Shown: positions 15,841 through 23,548 of the stretch, piece after piece | Layout of the letters: the number at the start of each line of letters is the position of its first letter | How positions within the stretch are numbered: the stretch's first letter is position 1 | NCBI RefSeq assembly: GCF_002251945.1 | Contig: NZ_NDHW01000229.1 | Coordinates: forward strand, 1 to 59,438 | From: Pseudanabaena sp. SR411 | GTDB lineage: Bacteria; Cyanobacteriota; Cyanobacteriia; Pseudanabaenales; Pseudanabaenaceae | Direction of reading: 5' to 3' | Length of the DNA: 59,438 nt | The notes under the pieces: model-generated | Told to the model about the DNA's origin: nothing | The model's database searches: none | What the model saw: only the letters and a program-made list of their open reading frames with translations | Translations under genes and position numbers: made by a program

Positions 15841-17966
15841 TAGCCGATTCGCTTAGAGCGATTGGCTCGCAAATCTTGCTTTTGTTTTCTGGCTTGGGCG
15901 CGGCGATCGCTAGGTGTTGGCAGTCCGACAGGAGGCTCAACAATATTTACTTCATTGATAAAAACCAATCTGGCATCAACGGGTTGATTGAGCGTGTCGG
16001 TAATTTTCACGGCTTCAAAATCAGCATCGATCGCTGCAAATTCCGTCTCATTTAACCACGCATGGTATTTCTTGCGGAATTTAGGTTGTTGCTTCAGTTC
16101 CTGTTGCAACTGTTCGAGAGAACCTTCTGTCCATTGGTAATAGAGGTTTTTGCTGCGGATTTGAGTTTTGGATTCGGAAGTTTGTTGTGCGAGGGGATTA
16201 TTTGCCCAAGGAATGCGGTGATCCCATGTGGCAAGTCCACCAGCGCGATCGCTTTCTAGAAGTCTCTCTAAAATTTGTAGATCAGAATGCTCTGTCACCC
16301 GTTCAGGGAAACGACAAAAGCTTTTAGTGAGATCGGTTTGCGAAGCCCGCAACAGATTCATGATATTGCCTTGGGCATAGCCGATCGCTGTTTGGTGATC
16401 GCGTAAAGTCTCCAATAAGCTGTGCAATTCACGTTGCAAAGTATCGACACTGCCATAGTGAGCTAAGAGTCGATTGGTCAGAGGTTGCAAGATGTGGCGA
16501 ATCTGGGTTTCTCGAATATAGTCTTCGGCACGGTGTTGGACGAGGGCATAGCTCATTAGGAATTCGAGACTACGCTCGATCGCCGAGTTGTAAGCCATAT
16601 CGATCAAGCGATCGGTCATATATTCCATTACCACGGGCTGCTGCGTAAAGCTATTGGCATTCTTCTCAATTAGCGATCGCCAGCGTAGAGAAATCACTGA
16701 TTCCAGAATTTGGGACTTGGAAACCATTGGTACGATGTCTTGACGTAGATTGTCGGTGGTGATCGGTTCGCGCTCGATTGCTAACCAATACATGACCTGT
16801 TGCTCACGTTCCGAAAGGCGACCATATTGTTGATCGAGGAGATAACGAATATCGCCGAACACATTTGCATCTTGATCGAGAAACTCTTGAATATCACCAT
16901 CGAACATGCTGTTAATCGAACGTGATACCACTGTCAGAGCGAGAGGATTTCCGCAGTAGAAATCGATCAGCTTGCGAGTTGCAGGGGCAATCGCCAATTC
17001 TGGTTGAAACATTTGCCGCGCTTCTTCCTTCAATCCAGCCAATTGCAGAGAACGTACCATGCGATCGCTACTATCGGGAGGCAAAACATCATGGGGTTTT
17101 TCGCGACTGGTCAAAATCAAGCAACTTTGATGACGTACTTCACCAACTTGACGGAACAGTTCGCCATAGCCCTCATAGCCTTCACTATATTGTCCTGTGG
17201 TTTCACCACTGCGAAGGATTGATTCCACATTGTCCAACACGATCAAGCAGCGTGATTGTTTTAGGACAGGAATGAACATACCCAAGAGACTGTTTAAATC
17301 TGGAGGCAAAGTGGCGATCGCTTGGTTGGTCAAAAAGCTGACCAGTTCAGCAAGCATTGTTTCTACGGTGGGCGCATTGCGTAGGGATTTCCAAGCAATC
17401 AACGTAAATTCTGATTGCACCTGTTCAGCAAGCTTAGTAGCAAAGGCGGTTTTACCGATACCGCCCATACCAAATACACCCAAAAGACGGCAGCGATCGC
17501 TAATCACCCAATTTTTAACTGTGGCTAGTTCTTCCGTACGACCATAAAAAATTGAAGTATCGATCGCATTGCCCCAGTCACAGCGCTTGGTATTTAGATC
17601 GGTAGCAATCGCCTCAGGATTGTGAGGATTGACAAGACTCAAAGGATTGTGAGGGTTGTGAGCGATCGTCTGATTTGACTCCTGTTGAAAAGCCGTAACC
17701 TGAAAATTCTTGGCTTGAGTCCGCACTACGACTTGGAGATTGTGCTTAGTCACCCGTTCTCCTAAGCCATCGGACAAGATTTTCCATAGGCGATAACCCA
17801 CGTCACGAATATAAGAAGAATCGTATCCGCAAGTCTCAGCAATCTCAGCATAAGTCTTGCCATCCCATGTTTGGCGAAATACTTGCTCCTGAATATTACT
17901 CAGACGCTTGTGCTGTAGGGCTGCATCAACAATTGCGATCGCATCTTCAATAGTCATCGTGGTCAT
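15840..17966 (-). CDS. STAND NTPase: HTH_VMAP-M9 plus NB-ARC, with unusual C-terminus
   Basis: A 708-residue signalling ATPase. Residues 1-90 form the helical domain found at the N-terminus of many cyanobacterial NB-ARC proteins (YAEIAETCGYDSSYIRDVG). The NB-ARC core shows P-loop GMGGIGKT, kinase-2 CLIVLDNVES, CLILTSREKP and GNPLAL, followed by a winged-helix region. Relatives normally continue into WD40 or pentapeptide repeats after AQGNIMNLL. Here that is replaced by about 170 unrelated residues ending in a basic tail. The start was set at the ATG at 17966, eight bases after GGAG; an upstream TTG at 17984 has no such site. It is likely an autoinhibited sensor-switch; ligand and effector output are unknown. 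Confidence 0.83.
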   Translation of the reverse strand: MTTMTIEDAIAIVDAALQHKRLSNIQEQVFRQTWDGKTYAEIAETCGYDSSYIRDVGYRLWKILSDGLGERVTKHNLQVVVRTQAKNFQVTAFQQESNQTIAHNPHNPLSLVNPHNPEAIATDLNTKRCDWGNAIDTSIFYGRTEELATVKNWVISDRCRLLGVFGMGGIGKTAFATKLAEQVQSEFTLIAWKSLRNAPTVETMLAELVSFLTNQAIATLPPDLNSLLGMFIPVLKQSRCLIVLDNVESILRSGETTGQYSEGYEGYGELFRQVGEVRHQSCLILTSREKPHDVLPPDSSDRMVRSLQLAGLKEEARQMFQPELAIAPATRKLIDFYCGNPLALTVVSRSINSMFDGDIQEFLDQDANVFGDIRYLLDQQYGRLSEREQQVMYWLAIEREPITTDNLRQDIVPMVSKSQILESVISLRWRSLIEKNANSFTQQPVVMEYMTDRLIDMAYNSAIERSLEFLMSYALVQHRAEDYIRETQIRHILQPLTNRLLAHYGSVDTLQRELHSLLETLRDHQTAIGYAQGNIMNLLRASQTDLTKSFCRFPERVTEHSDLQILERLLESDRAGGLATWDHRIPWANNPLAQQTSESKTQIRSKNLYYQWTEGSLEQLQQELKQQPKFRKKYHAWLNETEFAAIDADFEAVKITDTLNQPVDARLVFINEVNIVEPPVGLPTPSDRRAQARKQKQDLRANRSKRIG

Positions 17967-18846
17967 GGTCGTAACTCCTCTCAATTTAATGTCTCGGTAT
18001 CGGATTAGTAATGCAAAAGTTGGGATTAACTTTAGGATTCAAATTTTAGAATTCAAATAAATGTTTTGCATTTGTTTGAATCTGTCTGGCGATCTAATGC
18101 GATCTAAATTTATCCGACAATTTAATGAGTCACATTTTTGTAATGACTAATTACAGCAATTGCAGATAGTTAAATCAACATATTCTTGTTTTTTCACGTT
18201 AGATAAATAACATATATTTTTGTATTTGCAATGCATTTATCCAGCTTTTTTCTAAATCCTGATTTAGTCTGACATTGGCTTGGATATGTACCAATTTTTT
18301 CTTGTCTTTTCTGATATATCTACATAAATAGAGGCTTTCAGGTGTTAGCTAATCCATACTCGCAGACAAACTCATCTTAAAATCTTGTTTTTGCAAACAA
18401 AAAATTTAAAAATCTTGTTTTATTTTTTGCAACATACTAGCGACTTAATCAATGACTTTCAAATGAAAATAATTTTCTGGCTAATACAATTAAAACCTCT
18501 AAACCACTCAATAAGTAGTGAACTATTTTTGTATTAGACAAATACAAAGAATTAAGCATCTTACTAATTAGTATTCTGGATTTTATTCATGTATTTACTG
18601 ACAAAAAATACTATTTTTTCTGGTGTGCAAATTGAAATTTGAATTGTATTGTGTTTGTCAACAAGGGCTATTGCAGTTAATTTATACAACTTCAATCGAC
18701 TTGTGACCGCTAAACTCACTTACCCTCACATAAAGAAATATTTAACTCTTGTATCACTGGTAAGTGCATATAGCAATAGGGAAATAATGTTTTCCGACAA
18801 AAAACGACTTTTCCTCATATAACCTCACAAACAGAGGCATTGAAAC
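17967..18846. other. Long AT-rich intergenic region
   Basis: An 880-base divergent spacer, clearly AT-richer than its flanks, with no believable ORF of 40 codons or more and no large hairpin. The block AAAATCTTGTTTT recurs at about 18378-18390 and 18410-18421. The last 80 bases before the next gene hold the stretch ACCTCACAAACAGAGGCATTG. Its size and composition suggest complex promoters or an unrecognised small RNA, but nothing specific could be assigned. Confidence 0.5.
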
Positions 18847-19251
18847 ATGAGCGCCCCCCATCATTTGCCCCAACGTCACCTTCAATTAATACCGAATCAA
18901 CCAAGCCAAAGATCGCCCCTAAGATCGCAGTTTGCGATGCGTCCCAGTATTGCCGATCGCTTTTCGCAGCTACTGCACGAAATCGAAGCATTTTTACTGG
19001 CTTGTACCTATGAGGAAATGTGTAGCTTTTGGAATGCGATCACCAATCTGCGCCAATACTTGCAAAAAAACTCTAACTCATCAGAAATGCCGCAGTTCCT
19101 CAATGGCAGAAGGCAACAGCGAGATTTTTGCCGCATTTTAGAGGTACTAGCGGATTTGCCATACCCCAAGCTGCACCTATCCAAGCATTTGGCTGAACGG
19201 GCCGATCGCCACACGCAGCATGTTTATCCTCACTTAGTAACACAGCGGTAA
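18847..19251 (+). CDS. Small unknown protein, first of a tandem related pair
   Basis: A 134-residue protein not recognised as any named family. It has a disordered Pro/Gln/His-rich N-terminus (about residues 1-30), a helical core and a His-rich tail. The core segment LLHEIEAFLLACTYEEMCSF is followed by WNAITNLRQY. The same spacing of residues appears in the next gene (LLDEIELLMTDCSIEESQSF then WSATDRIKIK), so the two arose by duplication. The gap between them is 10 bases and contains GGAGG for the second gene, so they form an operon. No signal peptide or catalytic motif is seen. Confidence 0.6.
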   Translation: MSAPHHLPQRHLQLIPNQPSQRSPLRSQFAMRPSIADRFSQLLHEIEAFLLACTYEEMCSFWNAITNLRQYLQKNSNSSEMPQFLNGRRQQRDFCRILEVLADLPYPKLHLSKHLAERADRHTQHVYPHLVTQR

Positions 19252-19261
19252 TGGAGGAAAT

Positions 19262-19651
19262 ATGCAAAGTGATGCCTTCCCCACGCCACCGATCTATGCC
19301 CATCATTTTCAGCCTCGGTTGTTGCAGCAGCATGAAGCCGATCAACAGCAAGACAGCGATCGCCCTCTAAATCATTTACTAGATGAGATTGAGCTATTGA
19401 TGACTGACTGCTCGATTGAGGAATCTCAATCCTTTTGGTCAGCCACTGATCGCATCAAGATCAAGCATCGCGTCATTGAGTCAATGCAAATGATCGAAAG
19501 CTTGTTTCTTGACTTAGCAAAAATCTCAACTCAAGACCCAGATCTAATCTCTGCGGTTTCTGAAAGCCTTCTCTACACAGGTAATTCGCGGGTGATTAAT
19601 CATCAAGCTGGGCTTGATATACCGAATTTTCTCAAGCAACGAGCTTGTTAA
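19262..19651 (+). CDS. Small unknown protein, second of a tandem related pair
   Basis: A 129-residue paralogue of the preceding gene product. Shared features are the HHxxPRxLQ-like disordered start, the Leu-rich L(H/D)EIE helix, the acidic-Cys turn and SFW followed by a basic helix. The C-terminal third (SAVSESLLYTGNSRVINHQ) differs. The ATG at 19262 is preceded by GGAGGAAAT, a strong site that fixes the start. The two proteins may pair with each other. Nothing in the sequence tells what they do. Confidence 0.6.
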   Translation: MQSDAFPTPPIYAHHFQPRLLQQHEADQQQDSDRPLNHLLDEIELLMTDCSIEESQSFWSATDRIKIKHRVIESMQMIESLFLDLAKISTQDPDLISAVSESLLYTGNSRVINHQAGLDIPNFLKQRAC

Positions 19652-19709
19652 TTTCTTTAAATATTTAGATTCTATTCCAATTAACTCACTTATAACCAAG
19701 GTTAAAAAC

Positions 19710-19892
19710 ATGAAATTTTTACTATCTGTTCTTTCTGCTTCCGCTTTGCTGATTCCCTTTGCTTCCAGTGCATCTGCATACTCTCAAGATCCCCGCAGTT
19801 GCAGTGACCCTAGAACTCAATATCCGTCAAATCCCCCTTGTCAAAAGCAACAAAATTTACTTAACGTTTATTACAACAGAGTCAACTATTAG
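19710..19892 (+). CDS. Short secreted peptide
   Basis: A 60-residue product. The first 23 residues form a classical signal peptide (MKFLLSVLSASALLIPFASS) with cleavage after ASA. The mature part is about 37 residues, rich in Pro, Asn, Gln and Tyr, with two Cys residues that could form one disulfide (RSCSDPR and NPPCQKQ). A longer in-frame reading exists upstream from 19614, but it overlaps the previous gene and lacks a signal peptide. The ATG at 19710 is therefore preferred. It lies 20 bases before the glucosaminidase gene, so co-transcription is likely. The function is unknown. Confidence 0.6.
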   Translation: MKFLLSVLSASALLIPFASSASAYSQDPRSCSDPRTQYPSNPPCQKQQNLLNVYYNRVNY

Positions 19893-19912
19893 TCAGATAG
19901 AGCAGAACAGTT

Positions 19913-20563
19913 ATGAGAAGAAAGCAGTTTCTTCAATTTGGGGCTGGGGCGATCGCACTGTTTACGTTGGATCGTCTTGGTCAAAATTCTGTTCAAGCTC
20001 AAGGTTCTTTGGACTTTGCCCAAGCATCTAGTCGTGAAAAATTATGTTCTCGCGTCCTCGCTGGCAGCATTGATCGGATTATGGGGGATGGTACTACCTC
20101 CGAAGTCCAACTTTTACGACTCCTAAGGCTCAATAAAGCACCTCTAAATCTCTATGGTGACTTACCTGCGATCTATCGCGAAGAGGCGGTGATCGAGGGC
20201 GTTAACTATGACATCGCATTTTGTCAGATGTGTTTAGAAACTGGGTTTCTCCAATTTGGTGGGGATGTTAAACCCGAACAAAATAATTTTGGTGGGATTG
20301 GGGCGATCGGTAATGGTGTTAGGGGTGATAGCTTTAGCGATCGGCGCATTGGGGTAAGGGCGCAGATCCAACATCTCAAAGCCTATGCCACCACCAAACC
20401 TTTAGTACAACCGCTAGTTGACCCAAGGTTTAGTCTTGTCAAACGTGGTACTGCGCCATTGCTGAGCCAGCTTTCAGGACAATGGGCAGAAGACACTAAT
20501 TACGACAAAAAAATTATGGCAATTCTGCGTCGTCTCTATGATTTGTCTGGATTCTTTACATAA
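19913..20563 (+). CDS. Secreted glucosaminidase-domain (peptidoglycan hydrolase) protein
   Basis: A 216-residue protein starting MRRKQFLQFGAGAIALFTLD, a twin-arginine-like export signal ending near VQAQ. The body (about 85-210) fits the mannosyl-glycoprotein endo-beta-N-acetylglucosaminidase domain. EAVIEGVNYDIAFCQMCLET carries the predicted catalytic Glu, followed by QNNFGGIGAIG and RAQIQHLKAYA. Such enzymes cut the glycan strands of peptidoglycan, so it would act in the periplasm. The Arg pair is not followed by a strict Tat consensus, so Sec export is possible. The stop codon is at 20561-20563, inside the following hairpin. Confidence 0.8.
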   Translation: MRRKQFLQFGAGAIALFTLDRLGQNSVQAQGSLDFAQASSREKLCSRVLAGSIDRIMGDGTTSEVQLLRLLRLNKAPLNLYGDLPAIYREEAVIEGVNYDIAFCQMCLETGFLQFGGDVKPEQNNFGGIGAIGNGVRGDSFSDRRIGVRAQIQHLKAYATTKPLVQPLVDPRFSLVKRGTAPLLSQLSGQWAEDTNYDKKIMAILRRLYDLSGFFT

Positions 20564-20596
20564 AGAAGGTCAGCGCTAAGTGCTGACCTTCTTTAT
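20560..20596. terminator. Hairpin overlapping the stop codon
   Basis: Arms start ATAAAGAAGGTCAGC and complement 20582-20596 around a short loop. The TAA stop of the glucosaminidase gene is inside the left arm. Confidence 0.7.
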
Positions 20597-20597
20597 T

Positions 20598-20696
20598 ACG
20601 GCAATTACCCAAACTAAGAAAATCTTTAAAAGCTTTGCGAAGCAAAGCTTTTAAAGATTTTCTTAGTTTGGGTTTGAGCGCAAAGCGCTGTAATAT
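20598..20696. repeat. Palindromic repeat, TTACAGCGCTTTGC family (copy 1)
   Basis: A perfect hairpin with 31-base arms and a GAA loop (20608-20672). It is flanked by GGCAATTA on one side and TTTGAGCGCAAAGCGCTGTAAT on the other. The flanks recur at 23317-23423, 57403-57481 and partly at 58885-58915, while the hairpin arms are only partly conserved. Confidence 0.75.
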
Positions 20697-21032
20697 CAAA
20701 AGCAAAAGCAAGGCACAGGTATCTCAATATGTAGCGGCGGATAACTGCGCCTTACGACCTGCTTCATTCTCATGGGGGAGCATGAATAATGAAGCATTTT
20801 TAAAATATGCAAAGATAAGGCGATCGCCAAGTTCGATCCACAAATAGTTGGTTGTGAAACCTGATACGCATATTCCCTTGCATATATATTTTTTTGGGCA
20901 AAACATTACATTGAGAAAATAGTCACGAAAGACTACTTCTAAGAACGTATTTGTTTGATTTGTTAAATTTTCTGCCTATTCCCACAAACACAATAGCATA
21001 CAGCGCAAATCTCTGGGTTCGGACTTTAACGC
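20697..21032. other. Spacer with one possible small minus-strand ORF
   Basis: No confident gene. A minus-strand reading at 20724-20906 (60 codons, containing GFTTNYLWIELGDRLIFAYF) has protein-like composition but no ribosome binding site. It could be a gene remnant. Nothing else was identified. Confidence 0.4.
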
Positions 21033-21635
21033 TCAACTGCGCCCCAATGATAGCCATCTTAAAAGCTTGGGTTGGCAATACAAAGGCTGATTCTTGCAGT
21101 ATGTATGCGATTCTCTGTTGTAAGCAATCACAGAATCGGGATTGATCGGAGCTATGTACTTCAAATTTGCTTTGACATAGCATTCTCCTAATTGATCAAA
21201 ACTTGTAGGCTTAACGGGATAGGCTAATTCATTCTGTGACCCTTGAACGCGCAACCAAGGAGAACCTTCGCTATCTAAAACGATCGCATCAGTAGCAGCA
21301 TCAGGTGGCTCTGCTCGACCTAAATTGATCGGTTCCTTAAAAACCGCAGTCATGATCGCTCCTCTGAGGATTTGTGACCTAATCTGTCCATTCGGTGTAT
21401 AGCGACAATTTAAGGCATAGTCTTGTGGATCAGATCCTGTTGACTGCACAACTAGCCATTTACTAATCATATAGAAACCTCGATTACCACGTTGAAAGGC
21501 GGAGCTAAAGTCACCATTAGGGTTAGGGTTAGGGACTTCAGCAACTTGGGCGATCGCTGGATGAGCCAAAAATACAGAGCTAATAGAGCTACCAATCATC
21601 AACAGGAGAAATAGTTTACGCAAATTTAATCTCAT
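21033..21635 (-). CDS. Secreted protein of unknown function
   Basis: A 200-residue protein. The signal peptide is MRLNLRKLFLLLMIGSSISS with cleavage near AIAQ (residue 30). The mature part is mostly beta-strand-like, with five Cys residues, four of them in the last 75 residues. A central strand-rich region, GSPWLRVQGSQ, has the feel of an SH3-like or similar small fold. No family was recognised. The gene is convergent with the glucosaminidase gene and preceded by two hairpins that separate it from the kinase gene, so it is probably monocistronic. Confidence 0.65.
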   Translation of the reverse strand: MRLNLRKLFLLLMIGSSISSVFLAHPAIAQVAEVPNPNPNGDFSSAFQRGNRGFYMISKWLVVQSTGSDPQDYALNCRYTPNGQIRSQILRGAIMTAVFKEPINLGRAEPPDAATDAIVLDSEGSPWLRVQGSQNELAYPVKPTSFDQLGECYVKANLKYIAPINPDSVIAYNRESHTYCKNQPLYCQPKLLRWLSLGRS

Positions 21636-21664
21636 GTTTTTATCCTTTGTTAGCGTTTACACCA

Positions 21665-21753
21665 GTTCACAAAAGTGTCTTCACACTTTTATGAACTAAA
21701 AAATAAACTTTCTTCCCAAGAATTAGCGGCGCTTCGCGCCGCTAATTCTTGGG
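21665..21753. repeat. Two hairpins between the secreted-protein and kinase genes
   Basis: The first (21665-21696, arms GTTCACAAAAGTGT) closely resembles the hairpin at 3413-3446. The second (21715-21753) has perfect 18-base arms starting CCCAAGAATTAGCGGCGC with a TTC loop. Both probably terminate the kinase gene, whose stop lies 25 bases away. Confidence 0.65.
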
Positions 21754-21778
21754 TTTTGTAGTCATTTTATGTTTTGAA

Positions 21779-23308
21779 CTAAGACGAGCATCGATAGAAC
21801 GTAACCATGCGCTCTAAATTTTTATTTGGATCGCGTAGTAAAAATGGCAGATGACCAACGGGTGGTGACTTAAAGTTAGGTTGACGACCTTCGATATATT
21901 CCCAACGCGCAGTTTGGCGATCGTAGGCTGTATCGATCTCAAGTTCACCCGTTGGACTCAGCCAACCAATATTTTCGTATGTTTTACGAATATCTTTAGC
22001 AAAATCTTCGTAAATCTTTTTCTGGGTAGTTAATCCCTGCTTACCATTACTTGCCTGTGTCCATAGTTGATCGATTAAAACCAGATCTGCACAACTAATC
22101 CGATTAAATTCATCGGGATGAAATGTCCCATCACGATCAGATTGACTTCCTGCTGCTTTGAGAAGTAATAGATAAGTTTCATGATCGGCAGCTTTCCAGT
22201 TTTTTTCTTGGAGATAGAGGGTCAGTTGCTCATAGCTGGTTTTGCGATCGGGAACAGGTGCGGCGGAAGGCTGAACTAAAACAGAAGGTGAAGGTGAAGT
22301 GGAGGTAGGTGTGGTGACAGAAAGACTAGGAATGCTATTAGGTAGAATGTTGCTTTTGAAAGGATTCCATCCTGTAGTTAACAAATAAGCTCCACCAGCT
22401 AATGCTAGCAAAGCGATCGCTGATGGCAATAACCAAGAATTTGGCTTAATATCTCTATCGTCGGTAATTCTAGGAGAATCTGTACTTAATTTCGGGAGTT
22501 TTGCCATATCCCTTAAGACTTCATCAACTGTCTGATAGCGATCGCGCGGATTGCATCGAGTCATCCGATCTAAAACTGCGGCAAATTCGCGGCTGACCTT
22601 GGCATAGCTCCGCCAGTTAATTTCATTATCGCGATCTCTTGGAAATTGACTGGGATGTTTGCCTGTCAAAGCTTGTAGAGCGACCATTCCCAAAGAATAG
22701 ATATCACTGCAGGATACCGATTGACCACGCTCTTGTTCGTAGGACATATATCCAGGTGTGCCAATGGGCAAGGTTACCCTTGCTTTGTGGTGGGCGCTAG
22801 CAACTTCCAGTTGAACTTGTTTGACAGTACCAAAGTCAATTAACACTAGCTTGCCATCACTATGACGACGGATCAAATTGCTAGGTTTAATATCTCTATG
22901 AATGACATTGTATTTATGGACAAATTGTAGGATTTCTAAAACTTCTTTGACGATTTGGGCAACCCGCGCCTCAGCCATTTGACTACCTGGGGACATTTCC
23001 TTACTGAGTGGATGTCCTGCAATAAATTCTTGAACAAGATAGAATTCTTTATTCTCTTGGAAATATGCGTAAAGTTGGGGAATGAGATCATGCTTTCCCA
23101 ATTCCTGCAAGGTTTCAGCTTCAGCTTTAAATAGTTCTAGAGCCTTTTGGGTAAAAACAGGATCGTCAATGGTGGGATTAAGATGTTTGACGACGCATTG
23201 GGGATTTTTGGGCAAGCGCGTATCTTCCGCAAGGTAAGTTTGCGAAAAACCTCCTTCAGCGAGTTCTTTGACAATGCGATAGCGGCGATCGAGTAGCTTG
23301 CCTAACAT
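21779..23308 (-). CDS. Serine/threonine protein kinase with membrane anchor and C-terminal GUN4 domain
   Basis: A 509-residue Hanks-type kinase. The kinase domain spans about 10-265, with Gly loop LAEGGFSQTY, Lys41, HRD at 137-139 followed by IKPSN, DFG at 158-160 and the APE-like GTPGYMSYEQ. One transmembrane helix lies at about 292-312, then a Ser/Thr/Pro linker. A GUN4 fold follows at about 360-500, containing AADHETYLLLLKAAG, FPxxDL-like SCADLVLIDQLW and WEYIEGRQPNF. GUN4 binds porphyrins and stimulates Mg-chelatase in chlorophyll synthesis, so this architecture may couple tetrapyrrole sensing to phosphorylation. Kinase-GUN4 fusions are known in cyanobacteria. All catalytic motifs are intact. 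Confidence 0.9.
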   Translation of the reverse strand: MLGKLLDRRYRIVKELAEGGFSQTYLAEDTRLPKNPQCVVKHLNPTIDDPVFTQKALELFKAEAETLQELGKHDLIPQLYAYFQENKEFYLVQEFIAGHPLSKEMSPGSQMAEARVAQIVKEVLEILQFVHKYNVIHRDIKPSNLIRRHSDGKLVLIDFGTVKQVQLEVASAHHKARVTLPIGTPGYMSYEQERGQSVSCSDIYSLGMVALQALTGKHPSQFPRDRDNEINWRSYAKVSREFAAVLDRMTRCNPRDRYQTVDEVLRDMAKLPKLSTDSPRITDDRDIKPNSWLLPSAIALLALAGGAYLLTTGWNPFKSNILPNSIPSLSVTTPTSTSPSPSVLVQPSAAPVPDRKTSYEQLTLYLQEKNWKAADHETYLLLLKAAGSQSDRDGTFHPDEFNRISCADLVLIDQLWTQASNGKQGLTTQKKIYEDFAKDIRKTYENIGWLSPTGELEIDTAYDRQTARWEYIEGRQPNFKSPPVGHLPFLLRDPNKNLERMVTFYRCSS

Positions 23309-23316
23309 ACTGGCAT

Positions 23317-23423
23317 TATACAGCGCTTTGCACTCAAACCCAAACCAAGAAATTTTTGAAAGTCTTGCGAAGCAAGACTTTCAAAAATTTCTGATGGTTC
23401 ATTTAATCGGCAATTACTGTAAA
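23317..23423. repeat. Palindromic repeat, TTACAGCGCTTTGC family (copy 2)
   Basis: ATACAGCGCTTTGCACTCAA begins the element and GGCAATTACTGTAA ends it. Between them is a hairpin with 21-base arms and a GAA loop (23348-23392). It lies just upstream of the kinase start codon on the minus strand, so it may affect that gene's leader. Confidence 0.7.
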
Positions 23424-23548
23424 TAGGTTCTTAAGATTTTGCTAAAGCGTCTAGTGTTAGGTTTATCTTCAGGAAGACTTGAACTTTTAATTGGCAACTA
23501 GTTGCACGGCTAAAAGTGTAGTCCTATTCATTACAGGAGTAGACCAGC

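Noticed and set aside
20725-20770. Stretch GATAACTGCGCCTTACGACC resembling part of a tmRNA tag region
   Set aside because: No tRNA-like acceptor arms, no resume codon with a cyanobacterial-type tag ending in Ala-Ala, and no pseudoknot arrangement around it.
20951-21145. 64-codon plus-strand ORF
   Set aside because: It overlaps the 3' end of the secreted-protein gene and has no ribosome binding site.
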